64,000 nucleotides of DNA from Porphyromonas pasteri (GCF_014647755.1 NZ_BMPU01000001.1:558001-622000), one strand, 5' to 3'; counted from the first letter of the stretch, positions 36,197-45,972 are shown. Notes: a model not told the origin generated them from the letters alone. Made by a program: numbers and translations.

Positions 36197-37195
36197 ATGG
36201 CACAGAATCTCAATCTGCTGACGTTCCTCGGCCAGAAGTTCAAGGATCTCTTCCATGAACTCTCTCATCAAGCGGTCTCCAAGTACTTCTGGAAAGACCT
36301 CCTGATCGTGCTGATGGGTGTACTCCTCTACACTGTAGGCTTCAGCTTCCTCATCTATCCGCAGCGTGTCACCACCGGTGGGCTTATGGGGATCTGTAAT
36401 ATCATCACGATCATCACAGGGATCAAGGTCGACATCCCGTACAACATCATCAACATCAGCCTCCTTGTCATCGCCTTCCTCTTCCTGGACAAGAACTTCT
36501 TCATCAAGACCCTCATCGGGATTGGTCTCCTTGCTGTGCTCGTGCCCATCGCTACGCGTACCGCTATCCCCGACCCACGTGTCGAAGAGCTGTGGCATCT
36601 GATGGTCCTCAAGGATCAGCCTCTGCTTGCCCTCATCCTCGGGTCTATGATGTGTGGTCTCGGGCTGGGGCTCATCTTCTCTGTGAATGGTAGCTCTGGG
36701 GGGACGGATGTCATCGTCGCACTCATCAGCAAGTACCGCAATATGTCCTTCGGGCGCATCTTCGTTGCAGTAGACGGTACAGTGGTACTCTTCTCTTACT
36801 TTGCCAACGTCTATCTGGCAGACATCAAGATCGACCCGCTGGTGGCCTTTGACAAGCTCGTTATGTCCTTCATCGAAGTCGTACTCCTGGCGATGACGAT
36901 GGATTGGTACACGAGTGGCAACCGCCAGTCGGTGCAGTTCATGATCTTCAGCTCGAAGTATCAAGAGATCAATGATGCGATCACCTCTCGTCTGCGTCGT
37001 GGCTGTACCCTACTCGAAGCTACAGGGGGCTACACGGGCCAGCCTCAGAAGGTCCTCCTCGTCGTAGTGCGCAAGCAGCAGTCTGTAGCTATCTCGCGCA
37101 TCATCGAAGAGATTGACCCCAAGGCCTTCGTCTCCAATGGAGCTGTAAAGGGTGTCTATGGCGAAGGCTTCGAAAGCCTCAAGAAGATCAAGTAA
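36197..37195 (+). CDS. YitT-family membrane protein
   Basis: 332 residues with five or six membrane segments (YTVGFSFLIYPQRVTTGGLMG, NIISLLVIAFLF-like stretches, NGSSGGTDVIVALI) followed by a soluble C-terminal DUF2179 domain (GCTLLEATGGYTGQPQKVLL). The family is widespread and its transported substrate or function is unknown. It lies 45 bases after leuS and may be co-transcribed. Confidence 0.85.
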   Translation: MAQNLNLLTFLGQKFKDLFHELSHQAVSKYFWKDLLIVLMGVLLYTVGFSFLIYPQRVTTGGLMGICNIITIITGIKVDIPYNIINISLLVIAFLFLDKNFFIKTLIGIGLLAVLVPIATRTAIPDPRVEELWHLMVLKDQPLLALILGSMMCGLGLGLIFSVNGSSGGTDVIVALISKYRNMSFGRIFVAVDGTVVLFSYFANVYLADIKIDPLVAFDKLVMSFIEVVLLAMTMDWYTSGNRQSVQFMIFSSKYQEINDAITSRLRRGCTLLEATGGYTGQPQKVLLVVVRKQQSVAISRIIEEIDPKAFVSNGAVKGVYGEGFESLKKIK

Positions 37196-37222
37196 GCCCG
37201 ATCTCCCTATACCTTATAATAT

Positions 37223-37267
37223 AAGCCCCACCCCATCAAGGCACAGAGCCGTAGGGGTGGGGCTTTA
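37223..37267 (+). terminator. Terminator after the YitT gene
   Basis: AAGCCCCACCCC (37223-37234) pairs perfectly with 37254-37265, followed by T residues. Confidence 0.85.
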
Positions 37268-37310
37268 TGTATCTGCCTATATCAGATAAGGTAGTGACAC
37301 TATATATCCT

Positions 37311-37318
37311 TATCTTTG
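37311..37318 (+). promoter_or_regulatory. pncB promoter -7 box
   Basis: TATCTTTG matches TAnnTTTG and lies 36 bases before the pncB start. Confidence 0.55.
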
Positions 37319-37354
37319 CGAGCATAACATAGTCACAAATAATACTACCACATC

Positions 37355-38542
37355 ATGGCTATCATCCAAAGCGTATTAGATACAGACCTCTATAAGTTCA
37401 CCACGAGCTATGCCTACTCCAAGCTCTATCCTCGAGCCTATGGGCAGTTCCGCTTCATAGACCGTGGGAAGACGACCTACCCTCATGGCTTTGCCGAAGA
37501 GCTAAAGAAGGAGATCCAAGAGATGTCTAAGCTCGCCCTGACTAAGGACGAGGCGAGCTTCCTATATCGCGAACTCCCCTACCTCCCCCCGACGTACATT
37601 GACTTTGTACGAGGCTTCCGCTTCGACCCCGAGGAAGTAAAGGTTGAGCAGGATGCTGAGGGGCACCTGTCTATCATCGCCGAAGGGCTGCTCTATCGCG
37701 TCACGCTGTGGGAGACGCCTATCCTTGCCCTCGTGAGCGAGCTTTACTACAAGATGCTCGGTGCCCAGCCCGATATGGAGTACACCGAGCGCACAATCAT
37801 CAGCAAGGCTCGTAAGCTCGCTGAGCACGGCATCACGTTCTCAATGTTCGGTATGCGTCGTCGCTTCAGTGCTGCTATCGAAGACCGCGTGACGGAGCTT
37901 CTCAAGGAGCACGCTGCTGGTTACCTCTTCGGCACGAGCAACGTCTACTATGCTTATAAGCATGGCCTGCGTGTATCGGGGACGCATCCCCACGAGTGGA
38001 TTCAGTTCCACGGCGCTATGTTCGGCTACAAGATGGCTAACTACATGGCTATGGAGGACTGGATCAATGTCTACGACGGAGACCTCGGTACGGTACTTAC
38101 AGATACCTACACGACGGATGTCTTCATGCGCAACTTCAGTAAGAAGCACGCCATGCTCTTCACCAGCCTGCGCCACGACAGCGGGGATCCCCTCCAGTTC
38201 ACAGAGAAAGTCATCGCTCGCTACCGTGAGCTGCGCGTAGACCCCACCATCAAGTACATCATCTTCTCTGATGGCCTCGATCCTGAGCGCGCTATCGAGA
38301 TCGCCAACTATTGCAAGGGGCGTATCGGTGCCAGCTTCGGTATCGGCACGAACTTCTCCAATGACGTCGGCAATGGTGTGCGCCCTATGAACATCGTCAT
38401 GAAGCTCTGGAAGTGCAAGATGACAGAGAAGGAGCGCTGGAATCCCTGCGTCAAGCTCAGCGACGTCGATGGTAAGCACACCGGTGAGCCCGAGGAGATC
38501 GAGCTCGCTCAGCGTACTCTCGGGCTGCCCGTACAGATATAG
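37355..38542 (+). CDS. pncB: Nicotinate phosphoribosyltransferase
   Basis: 395 residues, the normal bacterial length. DTDLYKFTTSYAYSKLYP opens the protein, HEWIQFHGAMFG follows, and FTSLRHDSGDP holds the His that is phosphorylated during ATP hydrolysis. GIGTNFSNDVG binds phosphoribosyl. It turns nicotinate into nicotinate mononucleotide. nadD, encoding the next enzyme, begins 5 bases later. Confidence 0.95.
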   Translation: MAIIQSVLDTDLYKFTTSYAYSKLYPRAYGQFRFIDRGKTTYPHGFAEELKKEIQEMSKLALTKDEASFLYRELPYLPPTYIDFVRGFRFDPEEVKVEQDAEGHLSIIAEGLLYRVTLWETPILALVSELYYKMLGAQPDMEYTERTIISKARKLAEHGITFSMFGMRRRFSAAIEDRVTELLKEHAAGYLFGTSNVYYAYKHGLRVSGTHPHEWIQFHGAMFGYKMANYMAMEDWINVYDGDLGTVLTDTYTTDVFMRNFSKKHAMLFTSLRHDSGDPLQFTEKVIARYRELRVDPTIKYIIFSDGLDPERAIEIANYCKGRIGASFGIGTNFSNDVGNGVRPMNIVMKLWKCKMTEKERWNPCVKLSDVDGKHTGEPEEIELAQRTLGLPVQI

Positions 38543-38547
38543 TACCT

Positions 38548-39159
38548 GTGGTTAGCTCACGGAGACGCGTCTGCCTTTACTTTGGCTCTTTCAATCCACT
38601 GCATCGTGCCCACCTACATCTGGCACAGTTTGCACTGGACAGCCTGCCGTGCGATGAAGTATGGCTTGTACTGAGCCCGCTCAACCCACTCAAGGATCGC
38701 GCATCACAACTCCCCTTCGCTTGGCGAGCAGACTATATACGCCGTGCCATCCAAGGTGAGCCACGCCTACGACTGATCACGCTGGAGGAGCTACTGCCGC
38801 TTCCCCACTATACGGTGCGGAGCATAAGAGCGCTACGCCTCCTCTATCCCGAATATGACTTCTCGCTCCTTATCGGGAGTGACAATCTCCGCCTCATAGA
38901 CCGCTGGTATGACTACCAGCGGCTCTTGAGGATTATCCCCCTGCACGTCTATCCTCGCCCAGGCTATCCGTTGGAGGACATTGACCCTACAGCCCTTCCC
39001 GAAGCGATGCTACATCTCCACCCCGAGGCTCCACAAATGGACTTGGCTGCGACCGAGCTACGTGAAGCCGCGCTAAGTGGAGAAGACCGCAGCGCTGAGA
39101 CAGCTGTCCCCGAGCTCTGGGAAGAGCTCCGAGCACAGCTTCTATCCCTACAATCCTAA
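38548..39159 (+). CDS. nadD: Nicotinate-nucleotide adenylyltransferase NadD
   Basis: 203 residues from a GTG start; no ATG gives a complete N terminus. YFGSFNPLHRAHLHLAQ is the nucleotidyltransferase GxFxPxHxxH signature. It adenylates nicotinate mononucleotide to deamido-NAD, the step after PncB, so pncB and nadD form a salvage pair. Confidence 0.9.
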   Translation: MVSSRRRVCLYFGSFNPLHRAHLHLAQFALDSLPCDEVWLVLSPLNPLKDRASQLPFAWRADYIRRAIQGEPRLRLITLEELLPLPHYTVRSIRALRLLYPEYDFSLLIGSDNLRLIDRWYDYQRLLRIIPLHVYPRPGYPLEDIDPTALPEAMLHLHPEAPQMDLAATELREAALSGEDRSAETAVPELWEELRAQLLSLQS

Positions 39160-39170
39160 TAAGTATCCCT

Positions 39171-40235
39171 ATGACCCCACGCCTAACTTTCCTCCCCGAG
39201 TGGGTGGAGCAAGACCTCGTCCTGATCTCTTGGCCCAATGAGACGATGGACTGGGCTTCGCGCTTGCCCCAAATAGAAGCTTGCTACAAGCAGATGGCTG
39301 AAAGCATCCTCGCCTACGAAGACCTCCTCATCCTCGCCAAGGATCCCGAGCACGTGCGCGGCCTCCTCTCTGACTGCGAGCACAAGCACGAGCTCTTCAT
39401 CATGGAGATGGACTGCAATGATACCTGGTGCCGCGACTATGCTCCCCTCTCACTCTTACTCACGGACGAAGAGGGCAACGAGCGCCCCATGATCGTGGAC
39501 TTCACCTTCAACGGCTGGGGAATGAAGTTCGCAGCCGACAAGGACAACTTGATTACGCGTGCCCTTTATCTCTCGCGTGCCTTCGTCCCCGAGACGGCAT
39601 ATACCAATGCCCTTAGCCTTGTCTTCGAAGGCGGCGGTATCGAAAGCGATGGCGCTGGGACGCTACTCTCGACCGAGAGCGTAATAGTCGAGCCCAACCG
39701 CAATGCGGGCGTCGATGACGAAGCGCTCCGTCAGTACCTCATTGAGATCCTTGGGGGCGAGCGTCTCCTTACGCTCACCAACGGCCAGATCGAGGGCGAC
39801 GATACCGACGGGCATATCGATACGCTTGCTCGCTTCCTTACTCCGACGACCATCGCCTACGTCAGCTGCGAAGATCCTAAGGATAGCCACTACCACGAGC
39901 TGGAGCGCATGAAGAAGGAGCTCGAAGCACTGCGTACGAAGGACGGTGCTCCCTACGAGCTTATCCCTCTGCCCCTGCCTCCCGCACTGCATGATGAGGA
40001 AGGCCTGCGCATGCCCGCCACGTATGCCAACTTCCTCTTCGTCAATGGTGCGCTCCTCGTGCCCACCTACGACGTCGAGACCGATGCCGTAGCACTCGAG
40101 CGCCTGAAGGCTGCTGTACCCGACCGCGAGATCGTCGCCGTGCCCAGCCGTGCACTCATCTACCAGCATGGTAGCCTACACTGTGCCACGATGCAGTTCC
40201 CCCGTGGCTTTATGAACAAGAATAAGTGGAGATAA
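39171..40235 (+). CDS. aguA: Agmatine deiminase (PAD_porph family)
   Basis: 354 residues, no signal peptide, unlike the secreted P. gingivalis peptidylarginine deiminase of the same superfamily. Conserved blocks are CNDTWCRDYAPL, FEGGGIESDG, DDTDGHIDTLARF and HGSLHCATMQFPRG with the nucleophile Cys338. It hydrolyses agmatine to N-carbamoylputrescine and ammonia. The adjacent amidase gene supports agmatine over peptidylarginine as substrate. Confidence 0.9.
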   Translation: MTPRLTFLPEWVEQDLVLISWPNETMDWASRLPQIEACYKQMAESILAYEDLLILAKDPEHVRGLLSDCEHKHELFIMEMDCNDTWCRDYAPLSLLLTDEEGNERPMIVDFTFNGWGMKFAADKDNLITRALYLSRAFVPETAYTNALSLVFEGGGIESDGAGTLLSTESVIVEPNRNAGVDDEALRQYLIEILGGERLLTLTNGQIEGDDTDGHIDTLARFLTPTTIAYVSCEDPKDSHYHELERMKKELEALRTKDGAPYELIPLPLPPALHDEEGLRMPATYANFLFVNGALLVPTYDVETDAVALERLKAAVPDREIVAVPSRALIYQHGSLHCATMQFPRGFMNKNKWR

Positions 40236-40240
40236 GACCT

Positions 40241-41131
40241 ATGTCCGAAAAGAGAATACTTCGCGCCGGCCTCATTCAGCAGGCCAACACCGCCGACCAC
40301 TCCGACAACAAGCGCCGCCTGAAGGAAGCCATCCGCTCGGCGGCAGCCCAAGGCGCTGAGTTGATCGTACTGCAAGAGCTTCACAACGGTCTTTACTTCT
40401 GCCAGACGGAGGACGTCAACGTCTTCGACCAAGCGGAGCCCATCCCTGGGCCAAGCACGGAGGAGTTCGGTGCGCTGGCTGCCGAGCTGGGGATCGTCTT
40501 AGTCCTCTCGCTCTTTGAGCGTCGTGCCGCAGGCCTGTACCACAATACCTCCGTGGTCTTGGAGCGCGACGGCTCCATCGCTGGGAAGTATCGCAAGATG
40601 CACATCCCCGATGACCCCGCCTACTACGAGAAGTTCTACTTCACCCCTGGGGATCTGGGCTTCGAGCCTATCGAGACCTCTGTCGGGACGCTCGGCATAC
40701 TCGTCTGCTGGGACCAGTGGTATCCCGAAGCAGCCCGCCTCATGGCACTCTCTGGAGCCGAGATGCTCATCTACCCCACGGCTATCGGCTACGAAAGTAG
40801 CGACGTCGTGGAAGAGCAGAGCCGTCAGAGCGATGCCTGGCAGCTCGTCCAGCGCGGTCATGCCGTAGCCAATGGCCTCCCCGTGATCACGGTGAACCGT
40901 GTGGGCGAGGAAGAAGACCCATCAGGTCAGACCAAGGGTATCCGCTTCTGGGGGCGTAGCTTCGTTGCTGGCCCGCAGGGGGAATTGCTCTGCGAGCTGG
41001 GGCAGGAAGAAGCGATCCAGATCGTCGAAGTCAACCTCACCCGAAGCGAATCGGTACGCCGATGGTGGCCCTTCCTGCGCGACCGACGAATCGATTACTT
41101 CGAAGACCTTACAAAGCGCTACCGCAAGTAG
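40241..41131 (+). CDS. aguB: N-carbamoylputrescine amidase
   Basis: I start at ATG 40241, 5 bases after aguA; the open frame reaches 40226 (GTG) but would overlap aguA. The 296-residue nitrilase-fold protein has the Glu-Lys-Cys triad: Glu46 (LQELHNG), Lys119 (YRKMHIPDD) and Cys156 (LVCWDQWYPEAAR). It splits N-carbamoylputrescine to putrescine, CO2 and ammonia, completing the agmatine route to polyamine. Confidence 0.93.
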   Translation: MSEKRILRAGLIQQANTADHSDNKRRLKEAIRSAAAQGAELIVLQELHNGLYFCQTEDVNVFDQAEPIPGPSTEEFGALAAELGIVLVLSLFERRAAGLYHNTSVVLERDGSIAGKYRKMHIPDDPAYYEKFYFTPGDLGFEPIETSVGTLGILVCWDQWYPEAARLMALSGAEMLIYPTAIGYESSDVVEEQSRQSDAWQLVQRGHAVANGLPVITVNRVGEEEDPSGQTKGIRFWGRSFVAGPQGELLCELGQEEAIQIVEVNLTRSESVRRWWPFLRDRRIDYFEDLTKRYRK

Positions 41132-41155
41132 TCGCCCTATCCCCTAAAAACCAAG

Positions 41156-41194
41156 GCGCCCCGCCCGCAGAAATACCTGCTGGCGGGGCGCTTT
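41156..41194 (+). terminator. Terminator after aguB
   Basis: GCGCCCCGCC (41156-41165) pairs with 41182-41191 and TTT follows. It lies 24 bases after the aguB stop. Confidence 0.85.
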
Positions 41195-41224
41195 GCTATG
41201 CAAATGCCGAGGAAATATCACGCC

Positions 41225-41390
41225 ATATATACGAGTATTTCACGGCGTATATACGGAGGGAAATTTCCGTATATACAGAAATATTTTTTCGTATATGCAG
41301 AAATTTATTTTCGCATATACGGAAATTTAGCGGCGCATATACGGAAGTTTTCCGCCCTATATATGGGCATTTTTGGGGCTGTATATTTGA
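41225..41390. repeat. 22-bp palindrome array, TTCCGTATATACGGAA class (8 units)
   Basis: The eight-base centre GTATATAC or a variant (GTATATGC, GCATATAC, CTATATAT) recurs at 41225, 41247, 41269, 41291, 41313, 41335 and 41357, each 22 bases apart, with an eighth decayed unit near 41381. Flanks of each core are TTCC/GGAA or TTTC/GAAA, so whole units are palindromic. The array shares this core with the one at 57868. Confidence 0.9.
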
Positions 41391-41391
41391 G

Positions 41392-41425
41392 AAGGGCTGA
41401 CTTCGCAGGCGCGAAGTCAGCCCTT
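41392..41425. terminator. Bidirectional-looking terminator next to the sialidase gene
   Basis: AAGGGCTGACTTCGC (41392-41406) pairs perfectly with 41411-41425 over a four-base loop. T residues flank the right side only, but the sialidase gene ends 62 bases away on the minus strand, and aguB already has a terminator. Confidence 0.65.
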
Positions 41426-41486
41426 TAACTCTAAGCCCATTTGCGAGAGCGAAGGAGCTTTCGTGAGTGCCTATGCCTGGGAGGCA

Positions 41487-43088
41487 CTACTTCTTGCGAA
41501 GCGCATTACCCTTGCGGATCCAGTCAAGGCTCACACGCGTGAAGTAGATATCAAAGCAGGGGTTATCATCCTCTTCACTAATGATCCCGATCGTCCCGTC
41601 GGGGAAGATCATCAGTTCGCTATAGACCGACTCGCCACGGCAGACCTCACGCGAATAAGGCCAGGTCTTACCCTCGTCTTCGCTGAGGAAGATCTTCAGG
41701 TGGTCGCGCGTAGCGCTGGCGGGAAGGGTATGCAGAAGGAGGTTTGCATTCTTCTTGCTACCGACAGGTGCGTAGCGAGTGAAACCTCCATTGCAAGCAT
41801 TACCCATCAGTTCATTCCACTGCTTGGGCTCAGACCACGTCTTGCCGCCGTCGCTGGAGTGGACGTAGGTACGCGCATTCAGGCCACTAGCACGATTGCG
41901 GCAGGAGACCAGCAGCGAGCCGTCGGAGAGCTCGACGATCTTCGACTCGTCGCCATTTACGCGAGCGGTCTCGGAGATCTGCCATGTCTTCCCCTGGTCG
42001 TCAGAGTAAGCCAAGACGTTATCAGCGCGTCCACCCCAAGCCTCCTCCGTACGGATAGCTGCGACGAAGATGATGCGGCCCGTGGAGGTAATGATCCCGT
42101 TGCCCGAAGCAAAGAAGCCTCCATACTTGAAGCGGTCACCATAGATAGACTTCGTGATATTGGTTACGGGCTCCCATGTGCGACCACCGTCGGTGCTCTT
42201 AGTAAAGTACATCTGGATAGGGAGCGGCGCATGCGAAGGATAGTGCCAAAGGCCAGCGCCACCGACCATCACCATGTAGATCGTATGTCCGTCAGTAGCC
42301 ATAGCTGCGTCGCCGTAGCCATGCTCAGCCGTACCGCGAGCCACCGTGATAGGTGCACTCCACGTCTTACCATCATCTATCGAGCGCTTGATCTCCACGT
42401 CGATATCACCGGGCAGGTCATTGCCATTCTTCTTGCGGCGGTCAATGCTTGCCACGAGCGTACCATCGGAGAGACGGACGACACCGGGGATACGGTAGTG
42501 CAGTGAGCCACCTTCGCCTGGCGCCCAGACCAAGCTACGCTGCAGGACGATACCATGGCGGTGCTCCTTGGCATCGGGGAGCGTAGAGAGCTCATAGCTC
42601 GACGTCTTCAGCGCACTAAGGCGAGAGACGACCTCCCCACCCTCCTGAGCAGAAGGATCTACATCACAAACGACCCAGAAGGCATCATCGCTCGAGATCG
42701 TCGTACGTGGAGAGAGGTCGAGCTTGACGCGAGAAGCACGCTTGACGGGCGCAGTGGCTACGAGCTGCCCAGGCGTGCGGTGGTCAAAGCGATCCTTGTT
42801 CTTCGTACGGTAGAGCTTCAGCTGACGGACATCCTTAATTCGGGAGGTGCCTCTGAGATCGATCGTCACGGACTCCAGCGTAGAGCCGACAGCCACGGGG
42901 AGCGTAAACGTGAAGAGCGCTTGATCGAAGCCGCGCCCGATGAGGCTGGCATTCGTCCCATGCTCTTGATAGCGCACCAAGCTATCCGGACTGACACTCG
43001 CAAGGGCTACAGTGCTACTCGCTACTGCTGGAAGGGAAGCTCCCGAGGCAAGCAGCAGGCAAGCTGAGGCTAAGAGAAAGGTCTTCAT
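41487..43088 (-). CDS. Exo-alpha-sialidase (GH33), secreted
   Basis: 533 residues with a signal peptide (MKTFLLASACLLLASGASLP). An N-terminal beta-domain (about 25-170) typical of Bacteroidetes sialidases precedes a six-bladed propeller. YRIPGVVRLSDGT is the arginine-bearing RIP motif. Five Asp boxes are visible: SIDDGKTW, STDGGRTW, SDDQGKTW, SSDGGKTW and SEDEGKTW. YSELMIFPDGTIGIISEED carries the catalytic Tyr/Glu region. It releases terminal sialic acid from host glycans. It follows the DPP III gene by 6 bases; no sialate catabolic genes are nearby. Confidence 0.93.
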   Translation of the reverse strand: MKTFLLASACLLLASGASLPAVASSTVALASVSPDSLVRYQEHGTNASLIGRGFDQALFTFTLPVAVGSTLESVTIDLRGTSRIKDVRQLKLYRTKNKDRFDHRTPGQLVATAPVKRASRVKLDLSPRTTISSDDAFWVVCDVDPSAQEGGEVVSRLSALKTSSYELSTLPDAKEHRHGIVLQRSLVWAPGEGGSLHYRIPGVVRLSDGTLVASIDRRKKNGNDLPGDIDVEIKRSIDDGKTWSAPITVARGTAEHGYGDAAMATDGHTIYMVMVGGAGLWHYPSHAPLPIQMYFTKSTDGGRTWEPVTNITKSIYGDRFKYGGFFASGNGIITSTGRIIFVAAIRTEEAWGGRADNVLAYSDDQGKTWQISETARVNGDESKIVELSDGSLLVSCRNRASGLNARTYVHSSDGGKTWSEPKQWNELMGNACNGGFTRYAPVGSKKNANLLLHTLPASATRDHLKIFLSEDEGKTWPYSREVCRGESVYSELMIFPDGTIGIISEEDDNPCFDIYFTRVSLDWIRKGNALRKK

Positions 43089-43094
43089 AAAGGG

Positions 43095-45827
43095 CTATGA
43101 TGGGTTAGTGATAAATTCTTCGAACTCAAACGTCAGGTCATCTGCGAACTCGCGCTGCACGGGAGCTTCTCCCTCGGCCCAAGCCTTGAGGAGCGGCGAG
43201 GCAAGGACTTCGCTACGTAGCTCCTCGTCCGAGCGTCCCCAGCGCTTGAGCATAAGCAAAGCCGTGCGCTGAAGAGGCGTGGGGAAAGGCACTTCGCTAT
43301 CGGAGAGGATATCTAAGACTTCCGAGAGCAAGCGCTTGCGGTGCGCTTCATGCTCGATGCGGAAGCCCTGCGAGAGCCAGCGTGCTAAGATCGTAAAGGC
43401 CACGGGGAGCAAATCTTCCCAGCGCTGTGAATGCTCGGTGAAGATCCAGTCAAGCGCCCAATAGGGAGCTTCGGGTATGCGGTCAAAGAAGTGCTTCGCC
43501 AGATAGTCACGCAGCTCAGGGTTAGAGAAGGACGAGAGAGCCAGCTGCGTAGCCACTTCGTACGTCACGGCCTCCTCGGGATAGATAAGCTGCCCGATGA
43601 TCTTCAGCTCACGCACATCTCGGCTGAGGATGTAGCGAGCCAGATCGGCTGACTTCGGCTGCTTCTCCGCCAGGCGAAGGATATAGTCCAGCGTAAGACC
43701 AAAGTTGATGCCGTAATAAAGCCCCTTCGAGCGCATAGACGAAGCGACCTGCCCGTCCATAGCATGTCGCAGACTTCCGCGCAGGGTCTTAGCCGCCTCC
43801 AGTGTAGCATCGGAGGGCTCGGGGTGACGAACCTGCTCAGCTGTCGTTGGGTCTTCGGGGAGCGTGGCATACTCACGGCTGTAGCGAAGCATCTGCTCGG
43901 CATAGCCTTCGGTATAGGATGCACGCACATCGATGATACCGCCCTCGGCATCGTAGACCAGCTCAAGGCGGGGATTGACAAAGCCCTTGTAGGGGGCGAT
44001 ATTAAGCGTAGCATAGCGACGCAGTACCTCGGTATGAAGCTCGGGATCTACGTCGATAGTGTAGCGCTCTACTAAGGCACGACCTGCAGGCTGATCTCCC
44101 TCGCTCTTGATACGCTGTACCTCGGACAGGAGTTCGGCGATGATGGGGCGAAGAGCTACATAGTCGTGGATGACGAGCTCAAGGCCGCGAAGCTCAGCAG
44201 CGCCCGAAGCAGCGGCACGCTCCAGTACGTAGCGAGCGATGAGAGCACGATTACGCATGTGGGCTTCCTCAAGGACGTGCCCTGGGCGAATACGTACAAG
44301 CTGCGTGACAAGCCCGTTGAGCAGGTAGCGATAGTAGCATGCCTTGTACGCCTCCGTATCGGGAAGAAGCCCCAACTCTACGAGACGCTCATCAGCCATA
44401 TAGTATAGGGCAAAGAGGTCGGCACGTGCCTCCTCCAGCGTCGAATGGTAAGCGCCGAGGGCATCAGGCGAGACGCCGTCCAGGAGCTTTCCTGAGCCGT
44501 GGCCCAAGCATTCATGCAGGTCGGTATGTAGGTGCTCCGTCACGCCTTCGTACTTCTCGAGTAGGGCGCGGGTAGCAGGATCGGGGACGAAGGCTGCATC
44601 CATCCCGCTGTGACGAGCTGCCAAGCGGTAGGCTTCGTGGATATTGTCGATGGTGACGGACTTCGAGCCGTAGGTCGCACGTATCCAGTCAGCGTTCGGC
44701 AGGTTGATGCCGATGGGCGTGGCGGGATAAGAGTCACCGGCAAGCATAGCTACCGAGACGACTGTAGCGGATACACCGCGAGGATTCTCCTTCTTAAAGC
44801 GGGCATCGATGGGAGCATGCGCTTCGAACCACGCTGCCTCACTGCAGATCTTCGCCGTGCGCTCGCTCGCCTTCTCATCACGGATATGCACGAGCGACTC
44901 CCACATCCCCTTCATCCCGAGGGGGTCAGTATAGACTTCGGTGAAGCCATTGATAAAGTCCACGACAGGCTCCGTATCGCCGACCCAGTGGATAGAATAG
45001 CGGTTGTACTCTTCCAGATCACCCTTCTTGTAGTATTCGATGAGCGAAAGAATGGTCTTGCGCTGGGCTTCGCTCTCAGCATAAGCCGCAGCGGCCTTGA
45101 GGTGGGCGATGATTTGGCTCAAGGCCTCGCCGTAGAGTCCGTCCTGCTTGTAGACCTCTTCGTAGAGCTGGCCGTCTTCGGTCTTCGCTAAGCGGCTGTT
45201 CAGCCCCAGAGAAGGAGGCTCTTGGCGCTCCTCTTCGGTGAGGTAGTCATAAGCTGCACGGTAGAAGGCTTCGGCCTCGGCTTGCGTGACGTCGGGAGCA
45301 TAGAAGTTCGCCGAAGAAGCTTGCACCAGGTCGCCTTCGCCACTCTGTACCGTGCGGCGTGGCTCACGCTCGGGGTCGAAGACCACCGCAAGGAGCTCGT
45401 CAAGCTCTCTTCCGCGGAAGCGAAGGAGCTGTCCTTTGCTTCTCTGAAGCTCTTCGATGCAGCTGCGGAGATAGGCTTCGGAGAAATGCGGCTCGAACTT
45501 CTCCGAGCCATAGTGGTGATGGATGCCTGAGGAGAACCACAGGCGGAAAAGATATTCCTCCACGCCACGGAAGTCCACACTCGTGCGATCGCCTTCGTAG
45601 CCGAGGTAGATGCCCTCGAAGAGCGCACGCAAGCGCAGGCCATAGCGCCCATTTTGGTCAAAGGTAATATCGCGGCCAGCAAGGGCAGCTTCACTTAAAT
45701 GGTAAACAAAAAGCTTGCGCTCCAGTGGCAAGGCTTCGAAGCCTGGGATCTCATAGCGGAGGATCTCCACGTCGGCAAAGCGGGTCACAGAGGCCCCATG
45801 GGCACTCGTATAGGTATCTGTTTGCAT
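43095..45827 (-). CDS. Dipeptidyl peptidase III (M49) with C-terminal helical repeat domain
   Basis: The first ATG is at 45827 (910 residues); the frame also opens at a TTG one codon earlier. The zinc motif is HECLGH (438-443), with the third ligand in EEARAD (Glu466). Bacteroides-type enzymes of this family are about 675 residues. Here about 230 extra residues at the end look all-helical (EVATQLALSSFSNPELRDYL, LARWLSQGF), like the ARM/AlkD-type domain known from the Porphyromonas DPP III. It removes dipeptides from short peptides. No signal peptide is seen. Confidence 0.9.
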   Translation of the reverse strand: MQTDTYTSAHGASVTRFADVEILRYEIPGFEALPLERKLFVYHLSEAALAGRDITFDQNGRYGLRLRALFEGIYLGYEGDRTSVDFRGVEEYLFRLWFSSGIHHHYGSEKFEPHFSEAYLRSCIEELQRSKGQLLRFRGRELDELLAVVFDPEREPRRTVQSGEGDLVQASSANFYAPDVTQAEAEAFYRAAYDYLTEEERQEPPSLGLNSRLAKTEDGQLYEEVYKQDGLYGEALSQIIAHLKAAAAYAESEAQRKTILSLIEYYKKGDLEEYNRYSIHWVGDTEPVVDFINGFTEVYTDPLGMKGMWESLVHIRDEKASERTAKICSEAAWFEAHAPIDARFKKENPRGVSATVVSVAMLAGDSYPATPIGINLPNADWIRATYGSKSVTIDNIHEAYRLAARHSGMDAAFVPDPATRALLEKYEGVTEHLHTDLHECLGHGSGKLLDGVSPDALGAYHSTLEEARADLFALYYMADERLVELGLLPDTEAYKACYYRYLLNGLVTQLVRIRPGHVLEEAHMRNRALIARYVLERAAASGAAELRGLELVIHDYVALRPIIAELLSEVQRIKSEGDQPAGRALVERYTIDVDPELHTEVLRRYATLNIAPYKGFVNPRLELVYDAEGGIIDVRASYTEGYAEQMLRYSREYATLPEDPTTAEQVRHPEPSDATLEAAKTLRGSLRHAMDGQVASSMRSKGLYYGINFGLTLDYILRLAEKQPKSADLARYILSRDVRELKIIGQLIYPEEAVTYEVATQLALSSFSNPELRDYLAKHFFDRIPEAPYWALDWIFTEHSQRWEDLLPVAFTILARWLSQGFRIEHEAHRKRLLSEVLDILSDSEVPFPTPLQRTALLMLKRWGRSDEELRSEVLASPLLKAWAEGEAPVQREFADDLTFEFEEFITNPS

Positions 45828-45874
45828 CAATTCTAAGCGGATAAAGGTGTCCCCACGTCTGGGGCTTGCCTAAA

Positions 45875-45882
45875 CAAAGATA
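45875..45882 (-). promoter_or_regulatory. Promoter -7 box of the DPP III/sialidase pair
   Basis: CAAAGATA on plus reads TATCTTTG on minus, 48 bases before the DPP III start. Confidence 0.55.
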
Positions 45883-45972
45883 CCGAATAAGAGGGCATTC
45901 CCCGAATTTTCCCGCGGAGACAGGGGAAAAAGGCTTCGCTCCCCTTCCCACATAGGGAGCTTTCAGGAAAAA

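Noticed and set aside
36146-36964. 272-codon minus-strand frame rich in Asp, Glu and His
   Set aside because: It mirrors the membrane protein YitT; such charged antisense frames appear opposite hydrophobic genes.
41463-42506. 347-codon plus-strand frame
   Set aside because: It is the complement of the sialidase, whose Asp boxes are unmistakable.
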